A stretch of DNA of 64,000 bases from Virgibacillus natechei (GCF_026013645.1 NZ_CP110224.1:3720001-3784000); one strand, 5' to 3'; positions 8,618 to 17,825 are shown, numbered from the stretch's first letter. Made by a program: numbers and translations. The notes: generated from the sequence alone by a model not told the origin.

Positions 8618-10282
8618 ATGGTACGTTCCCCAAAGCATGATAGACGACTCCATTTGTTCAAAGCTGGATTAGTTACCGCTAATGGGGTCTCCATCTTAAT
8701 TGGAATCATATATGTAACAACTTCCAACTCTCATAGCATGTGGAATATTTTTGGAGCACTTCTTTTATTAACCTTTTTAGGAAACGTGCTCGTGACCTTA
8801 GCAGCAAGTAAACAACATACAGTAGACTTTATCTATTTAATTCTAACCATCGTTAGCATGCTTATCATTCCGAATATGAATAGAGCGGTTTCTATTGATG
8901 TAACAAATATGCAGTCACGTAGTTTTCTTTCCATTTTCCTGATATTTTCCCTGCTCCTATTAGGTGGTGCTATAGCCATCCAAAAATTACGTTATCATGC
9001 AAGGCCAATATATTTACCTGATAACGAACATTTGCAGAAGATCAGCCGTTCAAAAACGGTGTGGAAGTTTATACTCGTGGGTTTATTATTGATCATTCTC
9101 TTACTGGGCATCTACCTTTCTAACCAGTTATTGGTTGGCAGAAGTAGAGATCTGGTTGAAATTTTCTTTCCACAGTACTCCCTGTTTTTCGGAATCATCT
9201 TTCTTACGGTAAGCATACTCATCGTAAAAATTTTCCCCAACAGTTCGAAAGTGATTAAGTTCTTTGTGATTGTTAGTGGCATTACGCTCTCGGCGATTTT
9301 AAGTTTGCCATTGTTAACGACACCATTCACTTATTACAATGCTAATTCTGCTTATATAGAGGCATTTGATTCAGATCCAAACGACTTCATACCTGAGGAG
9401 GAACAAAAACACTTCTTACAGACATCTTTTTCACTAGCCGATTACTTCTTTGGAGCTGCATCGGGAGCTTACAGGGTTGAAGAAGATATTCTTTATTACG
9501 AGGGGACGGTAGGTGTCGACCAAGGAATTTTGCTTCATTTTGATGCCTATATGCCACCTGCTGATCAAGGTAATTTACCAGGAAACAACGCTGTATTGGT
9601 GAGAATCCATGGGGGAGGCTGGACGGCTGGTGATAAAGGTTCCTCGAACGGTGCTCAGGTGAATAAATATTTTGCAAATCAGGGGTACGTTGTGTTTGAC
9701 GTTCAATATGGACTGAGTCACGAACAAAAGCTTTTTGAGTTTTCCAAGGTCCCCGAAAATATGGTTGCTGGTTTCACCATTGATGACATGGTTCGCCACC
9801 TCGGACTGTTTACAGACTATTTAGCTGAACATCGTACGGAATATGGTGCAAATTTAGATTCTGTATTTATTTCCGGCGGTTCTGCAGGTGGGCAATTAGC
9901 AACTGCAGTTGGACTAGGTTTAGCACATGGGGATTATGATTACTTAAATCCAGCGTTAAATGTGAAAGGGATCATTCCCATTTACCCTGCTAATGGATTG
10001 CCAGAAGTTGTTGAAATAGAAGGGTCAGATGAGCTCACGGATCCATCCCTTTTAGTAACAGAAGACAGCCCACCTGCTTTAATCTATCACGGCAAACACG
10101 ACGGGGTTGTCGATCAGTCCGTTGCAATCGCATTCGATCAAACCTATGAGGAACATGGAAACCCTCATTCAGCTTTAATACTTTTTCCTTTCGCTGGACA
10201 TTCCAGTAACGGCTATTTCCCAGGCTACTATAATCAAGTATTTATGTACTATATGGAACGGTTTATGTATCAATTTAAATAG
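8618..10282 (+). CDS. Membrane-anchored alpha/beta-hydrolase (esterase/lipase)
   Basis: The 554-residue protein has two parts. Residues 10-240 hold about six to seven hydrophobic segments. From about residue 290 there is an alpha/beta-hydrolase of the hormone-sensitive-lipase type: oxyanion motif RIHGGGWTAG near residue 330, nucleophile elbow SGGSAGG near 422, a GKHDGVVD aspartate near 493 and FPFAGHSS with the catalytic His near 528. AAGGAG lies well placed before the ATG. The fold suggests hydrolysis of a short acyl ester or lipid at the membrane. Its stop codon runs into a GGGTT repeat, and a truncated paralogue lies at 34300-34447. Confidence 0.85.
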   Translation: MVRSPKHDRRLHLFKAGLVTANGVSILIGIIYVTTSNSHSMWNIFGALLLLTFLGNVLVTLAASKQHTVDFIYLILTIVSMLIIPNMNRAVSIDVTNMQSRSFLSIFLIFSLLLLGGAIAIQKLRYHARPIYLPDNEHLQKISRSKTVWKFILVGLLLIILLLGIYLSNQLLVGRSRDLVEIFFPQYSLFFGIIFLTVSILIVKIFPNSSKVIKFFVIVSGITLSAILSLPLLTTPFTYYNANSAYIEAFDSDPNDFIPEEEQKHFLQTSFSLADYFFGAASGAYRVEEDILYYEGTVGVDQGILLHFDAYMPPADQGNLPGNNAVLVRIHGGGWTAGDKGSSNGAQVNKYFANQGYVVFDVQYGLSHEQKLFEFSKVPENMVAGFTIDDMVRHLGLFTDYLAEHRTEYGANLDSVFISGGSAGGQLATAVGLGLAHGDYDYLNPALNVKGIIPIYPANGLPEVVEIEGSDELTDPSLLVTEDSPPALIYHGKHDGVVDQSVAIAFDQTYEEHGNPHSALILFPFAGHSSNGYFPGYYNQVFMYYMERFMYQFK

Positions 10283-10386
10283 GGTTGGGTTGGGTTGGGT
10301 TGGGTTGGGTTGGGTTGGGTTGGGTTGGGTTGGGTTGGGTTGGGTTGGGTTGGGTTGGGTTGGGTTGGGTTGGGTTGGGTTGGGTT
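10282..10386 (+). repeat. (GGGTT)21 pentanucleotide tandem repeat
   Basis: Exactly 21 uninterrupted copies of GGGTT, beginning with the G of the esterase stop codon, followed by degenerate AGGTTAGGTT. The plus strand, and so the esterase mRNA 3' end, has runs of three G every five bases and can form several stacked G-quadruplexes. Perfect repetition indicates recent slippage and likely copy-number variation. The glycine-tryptophan open frame through it is not a gene. Confidence 0.97.
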
Positions 10387-10417
10387 AGGTTAGGTTCAGT
10401 AGTTAAGAAAAGAGGAA

Positions 10418-10444
10418 AACAGCAGGATAATGAAACCTGCTGTT
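10418..10444 (+). terminator. Hairpin downstream of esterase
   Basis: AACAGCAGG pairs with CCTGCTGTT around a nine-base loop, followed by a T-containing tract. It probably ends esterase transcription between the converging genes; the T run is imperfect. Confidence 0.55.
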
Positions 10445-10524
10445 ATGTGATTGTTTTTGAGGAGTTGTATATTCAGCTGTTCGTAACATTTTCAGCCTGT
10501 TGAAACCGGCTTATTAAGTCATCA

Positions 10525-11388
10525 TTACTCTTTTAAATATACAGACATATCCTCCATCAGCTGATCCATCTGTTTGGCATATTCGTTATACATTTTCTTG
10601 GCTTCTTTATTATCTGTTTGCAAGGAGAAATTAACTAAATTAGACTGAAGTTGTTTGATATTTGCTGCTAGTAATAGCTGGTCCTTTATTTTTGAACTTT
10701 TAATGTTATCATCATAAAGGTCCACATACACATTTCCCATTGAATCGATTTGAGCCAAAAAAACATCGGAGAAATCCGTTGCGCCTTGCTTTTTGACCTC
10801 TTCTAACAGCCATTCTTTTGTATAGCCATAGTCATTCATTGTTTTTTCTAATAAATTCCCATCTACTACCGTAATGCAAGGAGGACGTTCTGTTTGGACA
10901 TCCATACCTACATCTGTTGGCGTTAATGGCTCAAGCTCACGCCTCTTCATTACGGAAAGTTCTCCGTCTTTTTCCAAGATTGCTGACTCTATATCGGAAA
11001 TCTTAAAAAAACCTTGTCTTCTAAGAAGGACCATCAATTCATCAACTGTTAAGGTTTCCTTTTTTAAATTTTCTTCAAGAATTTTTCCATTCTTTATTAG
11101 GGTAACGGAATCACCTTCCATAAGATCCCGGAAACGATTCGATTTTAATTCCAGTTTAGAAAGAATGATCGGGATAATTGTCCAGATAAGCATCGCCAAA
11201 ATAAAATTAGACATTCTAACATGCGGATCAAATGTCATTTTTGCAGCAATACTACCAATACTAATTCCTACAATATAATCATAATAGGTAAGTTGGGTAA
11301 TGTGCCTTTTTCCCATCATTCTTGTTAAAACAAACATTAATACGAATGCGGATAAGCCTCTTATTAAAACATATACGGATTCGGCCAT
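10525..11388 (-). CDS. DUF421 (YetF-like) membrane protein
   Basis: A 287-residue member of the DUF421/YetF family. Three hydrophobic segments in residues 5-80 are followed by a soluble domain with the family core (MVLLRRQGFFKISDIESAIL) and GELSVMKR. The C-terminal 80 residues form a predicted coiled-coil or helical tail, making it longer than the usual 220-240. Function is uncertain; family members have been connected with envelope and spore membranes. It is divergent from a DUF4363 lipoprotein gene, a familiar pairing. A shorter paralogue is at 34561-35283. Confidence 0.85.
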   Translation of the reverse strand: MAESVYVLIRGLSAFVLMFVLTRMMGKRHITQLTYYDYIVGISIGSIAAKMTFDPHVRMSNFILAMLIWTIIPIILSKLELKSNRFRDLMEGDSVTLIKNGKILEENLKKETLTVDELMVLLRRQGFFKISDIESAILEKDGELSVMKRRELEPLTPTDVGMDVQTERPPCITVVDGNLLEKTMNDYGYTKEWLLEEVKKQGATDFSDVFLAQIDSMGNVYVDLYDDNIKSSKIKDQLLLAANIKQLQSNLVNFSLQTDNKEAKKMYNEYAKQMDQLMEDMSVYLKE

Positions 11389-11498
11389 GGTTTTCTCCCT
11401 CTACTATCATTAAAATATGTACTATTTATACATTATTGGGCAAACTTATGGTAACCCATACTCAATTGAAGAAAATACTTAAAAGGCGGGATGTTAAA

Positions 11499-11846
11499 AT
11501 GCCATTCAAATTCATTATGGCCTTACTCCTATTATTAATTACAAGTACTGGTTGTGATTTACTTAAAACTGAAAAAGATGATTTATTAATTCGTTCCGTT
11601 ACGGAGATTGAAGATCAAATCGACCAAGAAGAATGGGATAAAGCTATTTCTGATATTCATGATTTTCAAGAGCTGTATGATAGCCGTAAATGGAAATTAC
11701 AACTTTTAGGGGAACTTGAGGATTATAAACAAATTGAATTAGAAATCCTTGGTCTGCAACAAAGTCTAAAGGAAGAGGATTTCATGGAAGCCAAAATTGG
11801 TGTAGGTCATATTAAACACCGGCTAAACATGATTTATAACATGTGA
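11499..11846 (+). CDS. DUF4363 family lipoprotein
   Basis: A 115-residue exported protein with an N-terminal signal helix ending in a lipobox-like LITSTGC, so Cys19 would be lipidated. The rest is helical and acidic (a DUF4363-like pattern). The start at 11499 is chosen because it follows AAAAGGCGGG and begins the signal peptide; longer upstream reading is antisense to the DUF421 gene. It is divergent from DUF421, with which DUF4363 genes commonly co-occur, suggesting a joint envelope function. Confidence 0.75.
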   Translation: MPFKFIMALLLLLITSTGCDLLKTEKDDLLIRSVTEIEDQIDQEEWDKAISDIHDFQELYDSRKWKLQLLGELEDYKQIELEILGLQQSLKEEDFMEAKIGVGHIKHRLNMIYNM

Positions 11847-11867
11847 ATGACGGGCTGTGGACTATGT

Positions 11868-11900
11868 AAACCCAATGCTTATCTAATAAGCATTGGGCTC
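11868..11900. terminator. Bidirectional terminator
   Basis: CCCAATGCTTAT and ATAAGCATTGGG form a near-perfect stem around a short loop between the converging DUF4363 and serA genes. Confidence 0.8.
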
Positions 11901-11916
11901 AGCATTAACGTAAGAT

Positions 11917-13116
11917 CTATATAACTCTTACAGTAACAATATCTCGGGTCCGCTTAATTTCTTCCTCCAAGCTAGAAACAACCGCTTCATCTATTTCATT
12001 TTCAATATCAACCATCGTATACGCGTAATCTCCACGGCTTCTGTTAATCATATCCGCGATATTCAAGTTGTTATTCGAGATCGCAGTCGTAATTTGTCCA
12101 ACCATATGTGGAACATTGTAATGGAAAACGGTCACCCGGCGTTTCCCTGTGTAAGGAATAGAAGCATCCGGAAAATTCACAGCATTTTTGATGTTCCCCG
12201 TTTCAAGAAATTCCTTTACTTGGCGCGTTGCCATAATCGCACAATTTTCCTCCGATTCTTTCGTGGAGGCACCGAGATGCGGAATTGGAACTGTATTTTT
12301 CATATTCAACACATTCTCATTCGGAAAATCAGTAATATATTTACCAACACGCTCACTTTCTAAAGCCTCGGCCATATCTTGTTCATGGATAAGCCCATCT
12401 CTAGAAAAATTGAAAATATGAACGCCAGGTTTCATTAATTTAAACGTTTCCGCATGGAACATACCCCTCGTATCATCCGTTAAAGGAACATGTACGGTAA
12501 TATAATCAGCCTCTGCAAAAACCTCTTCCATCGACATGGCCCGCTCGATGTTACGAGACAGCTCCCAAGCTGTATTTATAGAAATAAATGGATCAAATCC
12601 AATAACATCCATATCCAGGTCAAGCGCATCGTTTGCTACAAGCGCACCAACAGCACCAAGACCAATGACACCTAATTTTTTCCCTTTTATTTCGCTTCCT
12701 ACTAATTGTTTCTTCCCTGCTTCTACAAGATTTGGAACTTGGTCTCCTTCCCCTTGTAATGTTTTCACCCATTCTACGCCGGAAAATAAATTACGTGATG
12801 ATGCCATTAATGACGTTATGACGAGTTCCTTGACAGCATTTGCATTGGCACCAGGCGTATTAAAAACTGCAATACCCCGTTCCGTGCATGTATCGACCGG
12901 AATATTATTCACACCTGCTCCAGCACGTGCAATTGCCTTTACATTTTCATGGATTTCCATCTCATGCATATTAAAACTACGAACCACAATCGCATCTGGA
13001 TGGTCACTGTCATTGTCAATCGTGTAATCATCTTTTTTAAATACAGCTAGCCCACTTTCTGCAATATGATTTAACGTTTTGATCGTTTTCACTTTGTCTA
13101 GCGTTAATGTGCTCAT
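11917..13116 (-). CDS. serA: D-3-phosphoglycerate dehydrogenase, ACT-domain short form
   Basis: Oxidises 3-phosphoglycerate to 3-phosphohydroxypyruvate, the first step of serine synthesis. At 399 residues it is the compact type without the intervening domain of the 525-residue form. The NAD-binding loop GVIGLGAVGALVAND lies near residue 155, the catalytic Arg in NFSRDGLI near 243, and the catalytic His in PHLGAST near 286. A C-terminal ACT domain (residues 325-399) probably senses an amino acid. It starts 15 bp after serC with AGAGGAG and forms one operon with it. Confidence 0.93.
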   Translation of the reverse strand: MSTLTLDKVKTIKTLNHIAESGLAVFKKDDYTIDNDSDHPDAIVVRSFNMHEMEIHENVKAIARAGAGVNNIPVDTCTERGIAVFNTPGANANAVKELVITSLMASSRNLFSGVEWVKTLQGEGDQVPNLVEAGKKQLVGSEIKGKKLGVIGLGAVGALVANDALDLDMDVIGFDPFISINTAWELSRNIERAMSMEEVFAEADYITVHVPLTDDTRGMFHAETFKLMKPGVHIFNFSRDGLIHEQDMAEALESERVGKYITDFPNENVLNMKNTVPIPHLGASTKESEENCAIMATRQVKEFLETGNIKNAVNFPDASIPYTGKRRVTVFHYNVPHMVGQITTAISNNNLNIADMINRSRGDYAYTMVDIENEIDEAVVSSLEEEIKRTRDIVTVRVI

Positions 13117-13131
13117 TCTTTCTCCTCTTTT

Positions 13132-14214
13132 CTATCTATGTTTATTTTCAAAATCTTTTATAAATGTAACCAACTCCTGAACACCTTCTACTGGCATGGC
13201 ATTATAAATGCTAGCACGCATGCCCCCAACAGAACGATGGCCTTTTAATGTCTCAAGTCCTCTCGCTTGTGCTTCCTTGATAAAAGCTGCATCTACATCA
13301 GCAGAATTGGAAAGAAAAGGAATATTCATCAATGAACGGCTATCTTTTCGTACTGGTGATTGAAATAGGTTAGATTCCTCAAGCGCATCATATAAAAGGT
13401 TTGCTTTTTCCCTATTTATTTTTTCCATTTCCCGCAAGCCCCCACGTTCCTTTAACCATTCAAATACGAGCTTCGCCATATATACCCCATATGTAGGCGG
13501 CGTATTATACAGTGAGCCACTTTCACTATGCGTTTTATAGTTAAGCATAGCGGGGCAATTTTCGGGTGCATGGCCAATTAAATCTTCTCGAATAATAACA
13601 AGTGTCAAGCCAGCGGGAGCGATATTCTTCTGAGCTCCAGCATAAATCAAACCAAATTTCGAAACATCGATTTCCTCAGATAATATATTGGAAGACATAT
13701 CTGCTACAAGTGGTACATCACCTGTATCCGGAATCTTTGCGTAGGTGGTTCCTTCAATTGTGTTATTTGTTGTGATATGCACATAATCCGCTTGCCTGTC
13801 AATCATGGTTCTGTCGACATCAGGAATAGAGGTGAAGTTCGCTTCTTCTGATGATGCAATGACACGAATATCACCGAATTTCTTCGCTTCTTTAATCGCT
13901 TTCTGTGACCAGGATCCGGTATTAACGTAGTCCGCTTTTCCACTTTTAGTCAGCAGATTCATCGGTATCATAGCAAATTGCTGCGATGCCCCTCCTTGAA
14001 GGAAAAGTACTTTATACTCTTTTGGAATCCCCATTAATTCGCGCAGCAACTGTTCTGCTTCTGTAATAATATCCATAAACAAACCTGACCGGTGACTTAA
14101 TTCCATCACAGACATTCCTGAATTTCTATAATTCACTAACTCTTCTTGAGCCTTCTCTAATACTTCAAGCGGAAGCATAGATGGCCCCGCAGAGAAATTA
14201 AACACTCTTTTCAC
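13132..14214 (-). CDS. serC: Phosphoserine aminotransferase
   Basis: PLP enzyme that transaminates 3-phosphohydroxypyruvate with glutamate to phosphoserine; it can also serve vitamin B6 synthesis. The 360-residue length and the N-terminus [11 protein letters not shown] are typical. [10 protein letters not shown] near residue 74 and the PLP-lysine region [12 protein letters not shown] near 190 are intact. The GTG start follows AAAGGATGTG. It is first in serC-serA. Upstream on the same strand lie element A copy 2, a glycine riboswitch and a ZTP riboswitch. Confidence 0.95.
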   Translation of the reverse strand: MKRVFNFSAGPSMLPLEVLEKAQEELVNYRNSGMSVMELSHRSGLFMDIITEAEQLLRELMGIPKEYKVLFLQGGASQQFAMIPMNLLTKSGKADYVNTGSWSQKAIKEAKKFGDIRVIASSEEANFTSIPDVDRTMIDRQADYVHITTNNTIEGTTYAKIPDTGDVPLVADMSSNILSEEIDVSKFGLIYAGAQKNIAPAGLTLVIIREDLIGHAPENCPAMLNYKTHSESGSLYNTPPTYGVYMAKLVFEWLKERGGLREMEKINREKANLLYDALEESNLFQSPVRKDSRSLMNIPFLSNSADVDAAFIKEAQARGLETLKGHRSVGGMRASIYNAMPVEGVQELVTFIKDFENKHR

Positions 14215-14233
14215 ATCATCACATCCTTTATTT

Positions 14234-14855
14234 TAGGCTGTTTTCTAAAAGATTGTTGTTTTGACACAAAGGATATAAAAGACGAAGCAGTGACAATTCC
14301 TTTGCAAACGCTGGTTGAGAGCAAGGATTCGCTCCGGAAACACATTTCGCTTTCCGCGGGCGGCTGGTGAGCCTCCTCGTGCTAACGCACTCCGGGGTCT
14401 CACCTAGGCCTTTCCTCCCGCGCCGAACAGGACGTTCAAGTGTCGGCGTTGGTCACAATGGTTTGCGGTGGGGCGAGCATTTACGCGCAGCCCCAGGACG
14501 TGACCACTCTTAGCCGACCAGGAGTCTTCATGTGTTTCCTCCGCTGGGTGTTCCGTTTACAAAATATAGAACCATCTCATCAGTTCGGTTGAGCGAAGGG
14601 CGGTGGCTCCTGCGCGAATAGCACGTGTCCGAAGGCCCCACAGCAATATTCCAAGGAAGGTCGACTAATACCGTTCTTTGCGAACAACGTCGACATACCC
14701 TTTGCCAGGGCAAGGCCGTGCCGGCGGAAAGCATCCGCCCGGAACGATCCCGAACGGCGATTATAGCAACTACTTATACAAATAGTAGTTACGTCGTCTT
14801 TTTATATCAACTCCGAAGATGTATAACCAACAATACTTATGAAAAAAGCCTTAAT
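14234..14855. repeat. Dispersed palindromic element A, copy 2, with extra inserts
   Basis: A diverged copy of the element at 2463-2950 with the same ends (AAAGACGAAGCAGTGAC and TTACGTCGTCTTTTTA) and core (GCTTTCCGCGGGCGGCTGG). It has two extra blocks: about 100 bp near 14420-14520 with its own inverted repeats (GGTCAC with GTGACC), and about 70 bp near 14642-14712. It occupies the leader between the riboswitches and serC. No gene is seen in it. Confidence 0.72.
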
Positions 14856-14882
14856 TTAAATCTTACTGACTACAACAGCTAT

Positions 14883-14916
14883 AAAAAAAGAGACTGGGCC
14901 CCAGGGCTCCAATCTC
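14883..14916 (-). terminator. Glycine riboswitch expression platform terminator
   Basis: On the minus strand GAGATTGGAGCCC pairs with GGGCCCAGTCTC, followed by seven T. It lies 40 nt after the glycine aptamer, with another hairpin (ATAACAAAT/ATTTGTTAT) in between, and fits a transcription-termination switch. Confidence 0.85.
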
Positions 14917-14955
14917 ATCAGCATTAAAAGATATAACAAATACACATTTGTTATT

Positions 14956-15022
14956 CTTCTGTCCTTTTGCCTGAGATTGTGAACCCGTCGGCGTTGCAAT
15001 GTGCTTGCATCCTCTCCAGAAG
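14956..15022 (-). ncRNA. Glycine riboswitch (single aptamer)
   Basis: The minus strand carries the hallmark glycine-aptamer blocks: GGAGAGGATGC at the 5' side and CTCAGGCAAAAGGAC at the 3' side, enclosed by a CTTCT/AGAAG P1 stem. Only one clear aptamer is present, so it is the singlet type. A terminator follows. In the family, glycine usually turns expression on. The only gene downstream on this strand is serC (730 nt on), across element A. Either it controls serC-serA or its original target was lost. Confidence 0.88.
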
Positions 15023-15121
15023 CTGCTCCTGTTATAGTGTTACCCACAACAATCATAGCTTTTTTCTATTCTATTTTTACATGTAAAATACGTTTGATTC
15101 CCAACTCATCGCCCCCCTAAT

Positions 15122-15232
15122 AACGCAAAGAGGCAAGGGGAATATACACCCCTTACCTCTGCCCAGGCGAACGACTATTGATACCATGTGCTCCCTCGCG
15201 GTTATTCCGCGTTCGCCAGTTACACATGGCCT
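15122..15232 (-). ncRNA. ZTP (pfl) riboswitch
   Basis: The minus strand reads a CCATGTG/CACATGG P1 stem enclosing AACTGGCGAA and a CGCGG/CCGCG hairpin, then after a linker the hallmark CGCCTGGGCA, all conserved elements of the ZTP (pfl) aptamer. A long stem (GAGGTAAGGGG with CCCCTTGCCTC, 15130-15159) with a weak T tract follows and may be the terminator. ZTP riboswitches sense low 10-formyl-tetrahydrofolate and raise expression of one-carbon and purine genes; serine synthesis fits, as serine is the main one-carbon donor. Confidence 0.82.
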
Positions 15233-15254
15233 TTATTGGTTAATATTCAATGTA

Positions 15255-15260
15255 ATTATA
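15255..15260 (-). promoter_or_regulatory. -10 element of the riboswitch leader
   Basis: A perfect TATAAT on the minus strand lies about 25 nt upstream of the ZTP aptamer. The -35 (near TTGAAG) is weak or badly spaced. It would place the transcript start near 15248. Confidence 0.5.
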
Positions 15261-15450
15261 GTAACAAAATCTTCGATAATCTTCAAGTGATAATGGTTGG
15301 TTTTTTAAAAGATGGCAAATGGAGCAGTTTTCTTTCCACAGAAGAGCTGAAAGGTGCTATAATGGCCTTCACGCAACATGAAACACACTGACAATAGCGA
15401 AATTTAGAAAACTTGATTGTCACCAAGCTTTTGGGTGACAACCAAAGCCC

Positions 15451-15493
15451 GCACTTATGCAGTAAGAAAGTATTTTATACTTTCTTATCTGCC
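15451..15493. repeat. Short dispersed hairpin repeat, member 1
   Basis: GCACTTATGCAG followed by AAGAAAGTA/TACTTTCTT hairpin. Very similar sequence occurs at 40081-40124 and the first block near 17990. It sits in the 5' region of the C45 hydrolase gene. Confidence 0.5.
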
Positions 15494-15511
15494 AAAAGAG
15501 GAATGAATAGA

Positions 15512-16555
15512 ATGAAACAATTTTACAGTGATGTCATCCAATATCGAGGTACCCATTATGAGTTCGGTTATTTTCAAGGTGAGCTTTTAAGAGATTCGCC
15601 TATTTTACCTAACCGTGAAAATCAATGGGGTCCAAAGAAAGACCGGCACTTTTTAATCGATCCCGAGAAGTATAAAAAGATCATGACAAAATTTGCGCCA
15701 GCGATACTAAATGAAATCCGTGGACTTGCCGATGCACTTAATATGGATATGGAAGAGGCGTTTCGTTTATTTGGTGGTTATTACCTGGAATATACCCGGA
15801 GCGGATGTTCCATTTTTGCCGACTCTAATTTCATGGTCCGTAATTACGATAGTCACCCTAAAGGATACGAAGGACGTTATATGCTATTTGAGCCGACAGA
15901 TCAAGGATATGCATTTATCGGACCGTCCATGCAAATCACTGGGCGAATTGATGGAATGAACGAAAAAGGCCTTGTGATGGGGTATAATTTCACGCATAGC
16001 AAAAAATCAGGAGATGGGTTTCTGTGCAATATGATTGGTCGCCTCATTTTAGAGACTTGCAGCAGCGCGAGTGAGGCAATTTCCTTACTTAAAGAAATTC
16101 CACACAGACATTCCTTTAGTTATGTTCTTTTAGATCCCACTGGAGAATCCTATGTAGTTGAAGCTTCTCCAAGAAAAGTCGAAGTACGGAAATCCAATGT
16201 ATGTACGAACCATTTTCATTTGCTGGACGCGGAAAATCGTTACCGTCAGGATGAAACACGTCATCGGGAAAAAAACATACAAAAGCAACAACAGCATGCT
16301 ACGAACCCTTATGAAGCTTTCAAAGTGATGAACGATCCTGATTACGGCGTTTTTTCAAATAAATACGATGCAGCATCCGGGACGATTCACACGTCAACTT
16401 ACTTTCCAAAAGAATTGAAAGCATGGTTCGTAATCGGTCCAGATCGGAAACCGGTAATTTTCGACTTTTCCAAGTGGCTTCGGGGTAACAATGTTAACAT
16501 CAAACGGATTAAAGGCGAACTTGATTATCCATTGCCGTTTGTAAATATGGAATAG
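15512..16555 (+). CDS. C45 family autoproteolytic acyltransferase/hydrolase
   Basis: A 347-residue Ntn-hydrolase of the acyl-CoA:6-aminopenicillanate acyltransferase (peptidase C45) family. The nucleophile is the Cys in RSGCSIFADS near residue 100, which in this family becomes an N-terminus after self-cleavage or after removal of a prosegment. FMVRNYDSHP near 110 and GRIDGMNEKGLVMG near 148 are family blocks. The start at 15512 has AGAGGA nine bases upstream; a longer frame exists but lacks a site. A TTGTCACC/GGTGACAA hairpin precedes it. Likely substrate is an N-acyl or peptide amide; undefined. Confidence 0.75.
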   Translation: MKQFYSDVIQYRGTHYEFGYFQGELLRDSPILPNRENQWGPKKDRHFLIDPEKYKKIMTKFAPAILNEIRGLADALNMDMEEAFRLFGGYYLEYTRSGCSIFADSNFMVRNYDSHPKGYEGRYMLFEPTDQGYAFIGPSMQITGRIDGMNEKGLVMGYNFTHSKKSGDGFLCNMIGRLILETCSSASEAISLLKEIPHRHSFSYVLLDPTGESYVVEASPRKVEVRKSNVCTNHFHLLDAENRYRQDETRHREKNIQKQQQHATNPYEAFKVMNDPDYGVFSNKYDAASGTIHTSTYFPKELKAWFVIGPDRKPVIFDFSKWLRGNNVNIKRIKGELDYPLPFVNME

Positions 16556-16647
16556 ACATAATCTTTCATTCATTGAGGAATTACACTTCTATATAAACGG
16601 ATTGGATAATTGTCCTTCTCCCCAGGTTCACGAAGCTCGTATTTGTA

Positions 16648-17223
16648 TTAAATAGTTGAAATTATATAAACCAGAAGGAAGAAAAATAATAAAAATCCGA
16701 GCACGACCCCTATAACGATAGATAGAAAATATGTCTTCCATGTGTAGCCTTTCAAATCGGACTCTGAGGTAGCCTTATCAACTTTCCTGAAGTGCAGGAG
16801 AAGACTGATGTTAACTACAATAATAGCAGTTATGGCAACAGTAAACATGAAAATATAATCTAATTGAAATACAACATCTTCCGAATTCCAATGTAAATAA
16901 TATTGCAAGAACATGAAAGCACTTAAGATAAAATTCCAAATATAGCCCGTTTTCCGCTGTTTGCGCCATTCTTTTCCCATTTTCTGTTTTTCATAGATTG
17001 CTACCTGTTCAAAAATAGAGATGAATCTTTTTGTGGATTCCCCCTTTAACAAACCTATAACTGCTTGCAACAGTAGAAAAACCCCAAGAAACAGAAATAG
17101 AACGGAAAGTGATACATCAAAAATAAGAATGATAAAGAAGAAGAGTATTAGAAATAGTAGTACCAGACCATTTGTAATAACTATTTGATTCGTTCTCATT
17201 CTTTTTAAAGCAATCGGCTCCAT
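16648..17223 (-). CDS. Hypothetical membrane protein
   Basis: A 191-residue protein with about five hydrophobic segments (residues 17-35, 37-55, 100-118, 123-148, 165-188) and a charged loop between the second and third. The ATG at 17223 lies eight bases after GGAGGGA, better than the upstream codon. It follows a small membrane protein gene on the same strand by 45 bp, probably an operon. Family not recognised. Confidence 0.65.
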   Translation of the reverse strand: MEPIALKRMRTNQIVITNGLVLLFLILFFFIILIFDVSLSVLFLFLGVFLLLQAVIGLLKGESTKRFISIFEQVAIYEKQKMGKEWRKQRKTGYIWNFILSAFMFLQYYLHWNSEDVVFQLDYIFMFTVAITAIIVVNISLLLHFRKVDKATSESDLKGYTWKTYFLSIVIGVVLGFLLFFFLLVYIISTI

Positions 17224-17267
17224 ATACTTCTCCCTCCTGTTTATACGCATCATTATAGTGAATTAAT

Positions 17268-17531
17268 TTATTTAATACTGTTGCTGTGTTTTGTGAATTT
17301 TTTTGGAATAAAATAAGCAATTGTGGCAGAAAGAAAAGCAATAAATAATGTATAAAAAAAGGAGCTACTTGAACTTCCTTGCATAACAACTTCGTCAGGT
17401 AAATTAGCGCTCATATTCCAGACCTCTTCTATATCTGGAGTATATGTAATTGTAAGAATAATTCCGGATAAAACTTGGAATAGTGAAAATAGTAATACAA
17501 AACTAATGGCAAAAATAATATAACTTTTCAT
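17268..17531 (-). CDS. Small hypothetical membrane protein
   Basis: An 87-residue protein with two membrane segments (residues 3-27 and 57-77), the second ending in a positively charged tail. AAGGGG lies eight bases before the ATG at 17531. It precedes the 191-residue membrane protein gene. No known family recognised. Confidence 0.6.
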   Translation of the reverse strand: MKSYIIFAISFVLLFSLFQVLSGIILTITYTPDIEEVWNMSANLPDEVVMQGSSSSSFFYTLFIAFLSATIAYFIPKKFTKHSNSIK

Positions 17532-17825
17532 TGTTAACACCCCTTGTTATTCTTTACGTTTGATTATCTTTTCTTCCATTACCCTGCTGCGCTGAACAAG
17601 CCCTGTTTTTCAAGAAGATCATTCCAATAATTTTGAGTCAGCTTCTGTTACGTATATCCATCGAATCTTAAAAAGAAGTACCATCATAATAGAATTTCCC
17701 TTAGAAATTATGTGGTTGCCATTTTACTGCAAAGTCAGACTCAGAGCAATATAATTTCTAGGTAATTCATTTCCCACCATTGTATTTCTCTGTATCTAAA
17801 AAAGACCTTTGGAGGATGATTATAA

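Noticed and set aside
10285..10503. Glycine-tryptophan-valine repeat protein
   Set aside because: Translation of the GGGTT repeat, without start signals; a simple-sequence artefact.
14528..14927. Open frames inside element A copy 2
   Set aside because: They follow the inverted-repeat structure and are not shared with copy 1.
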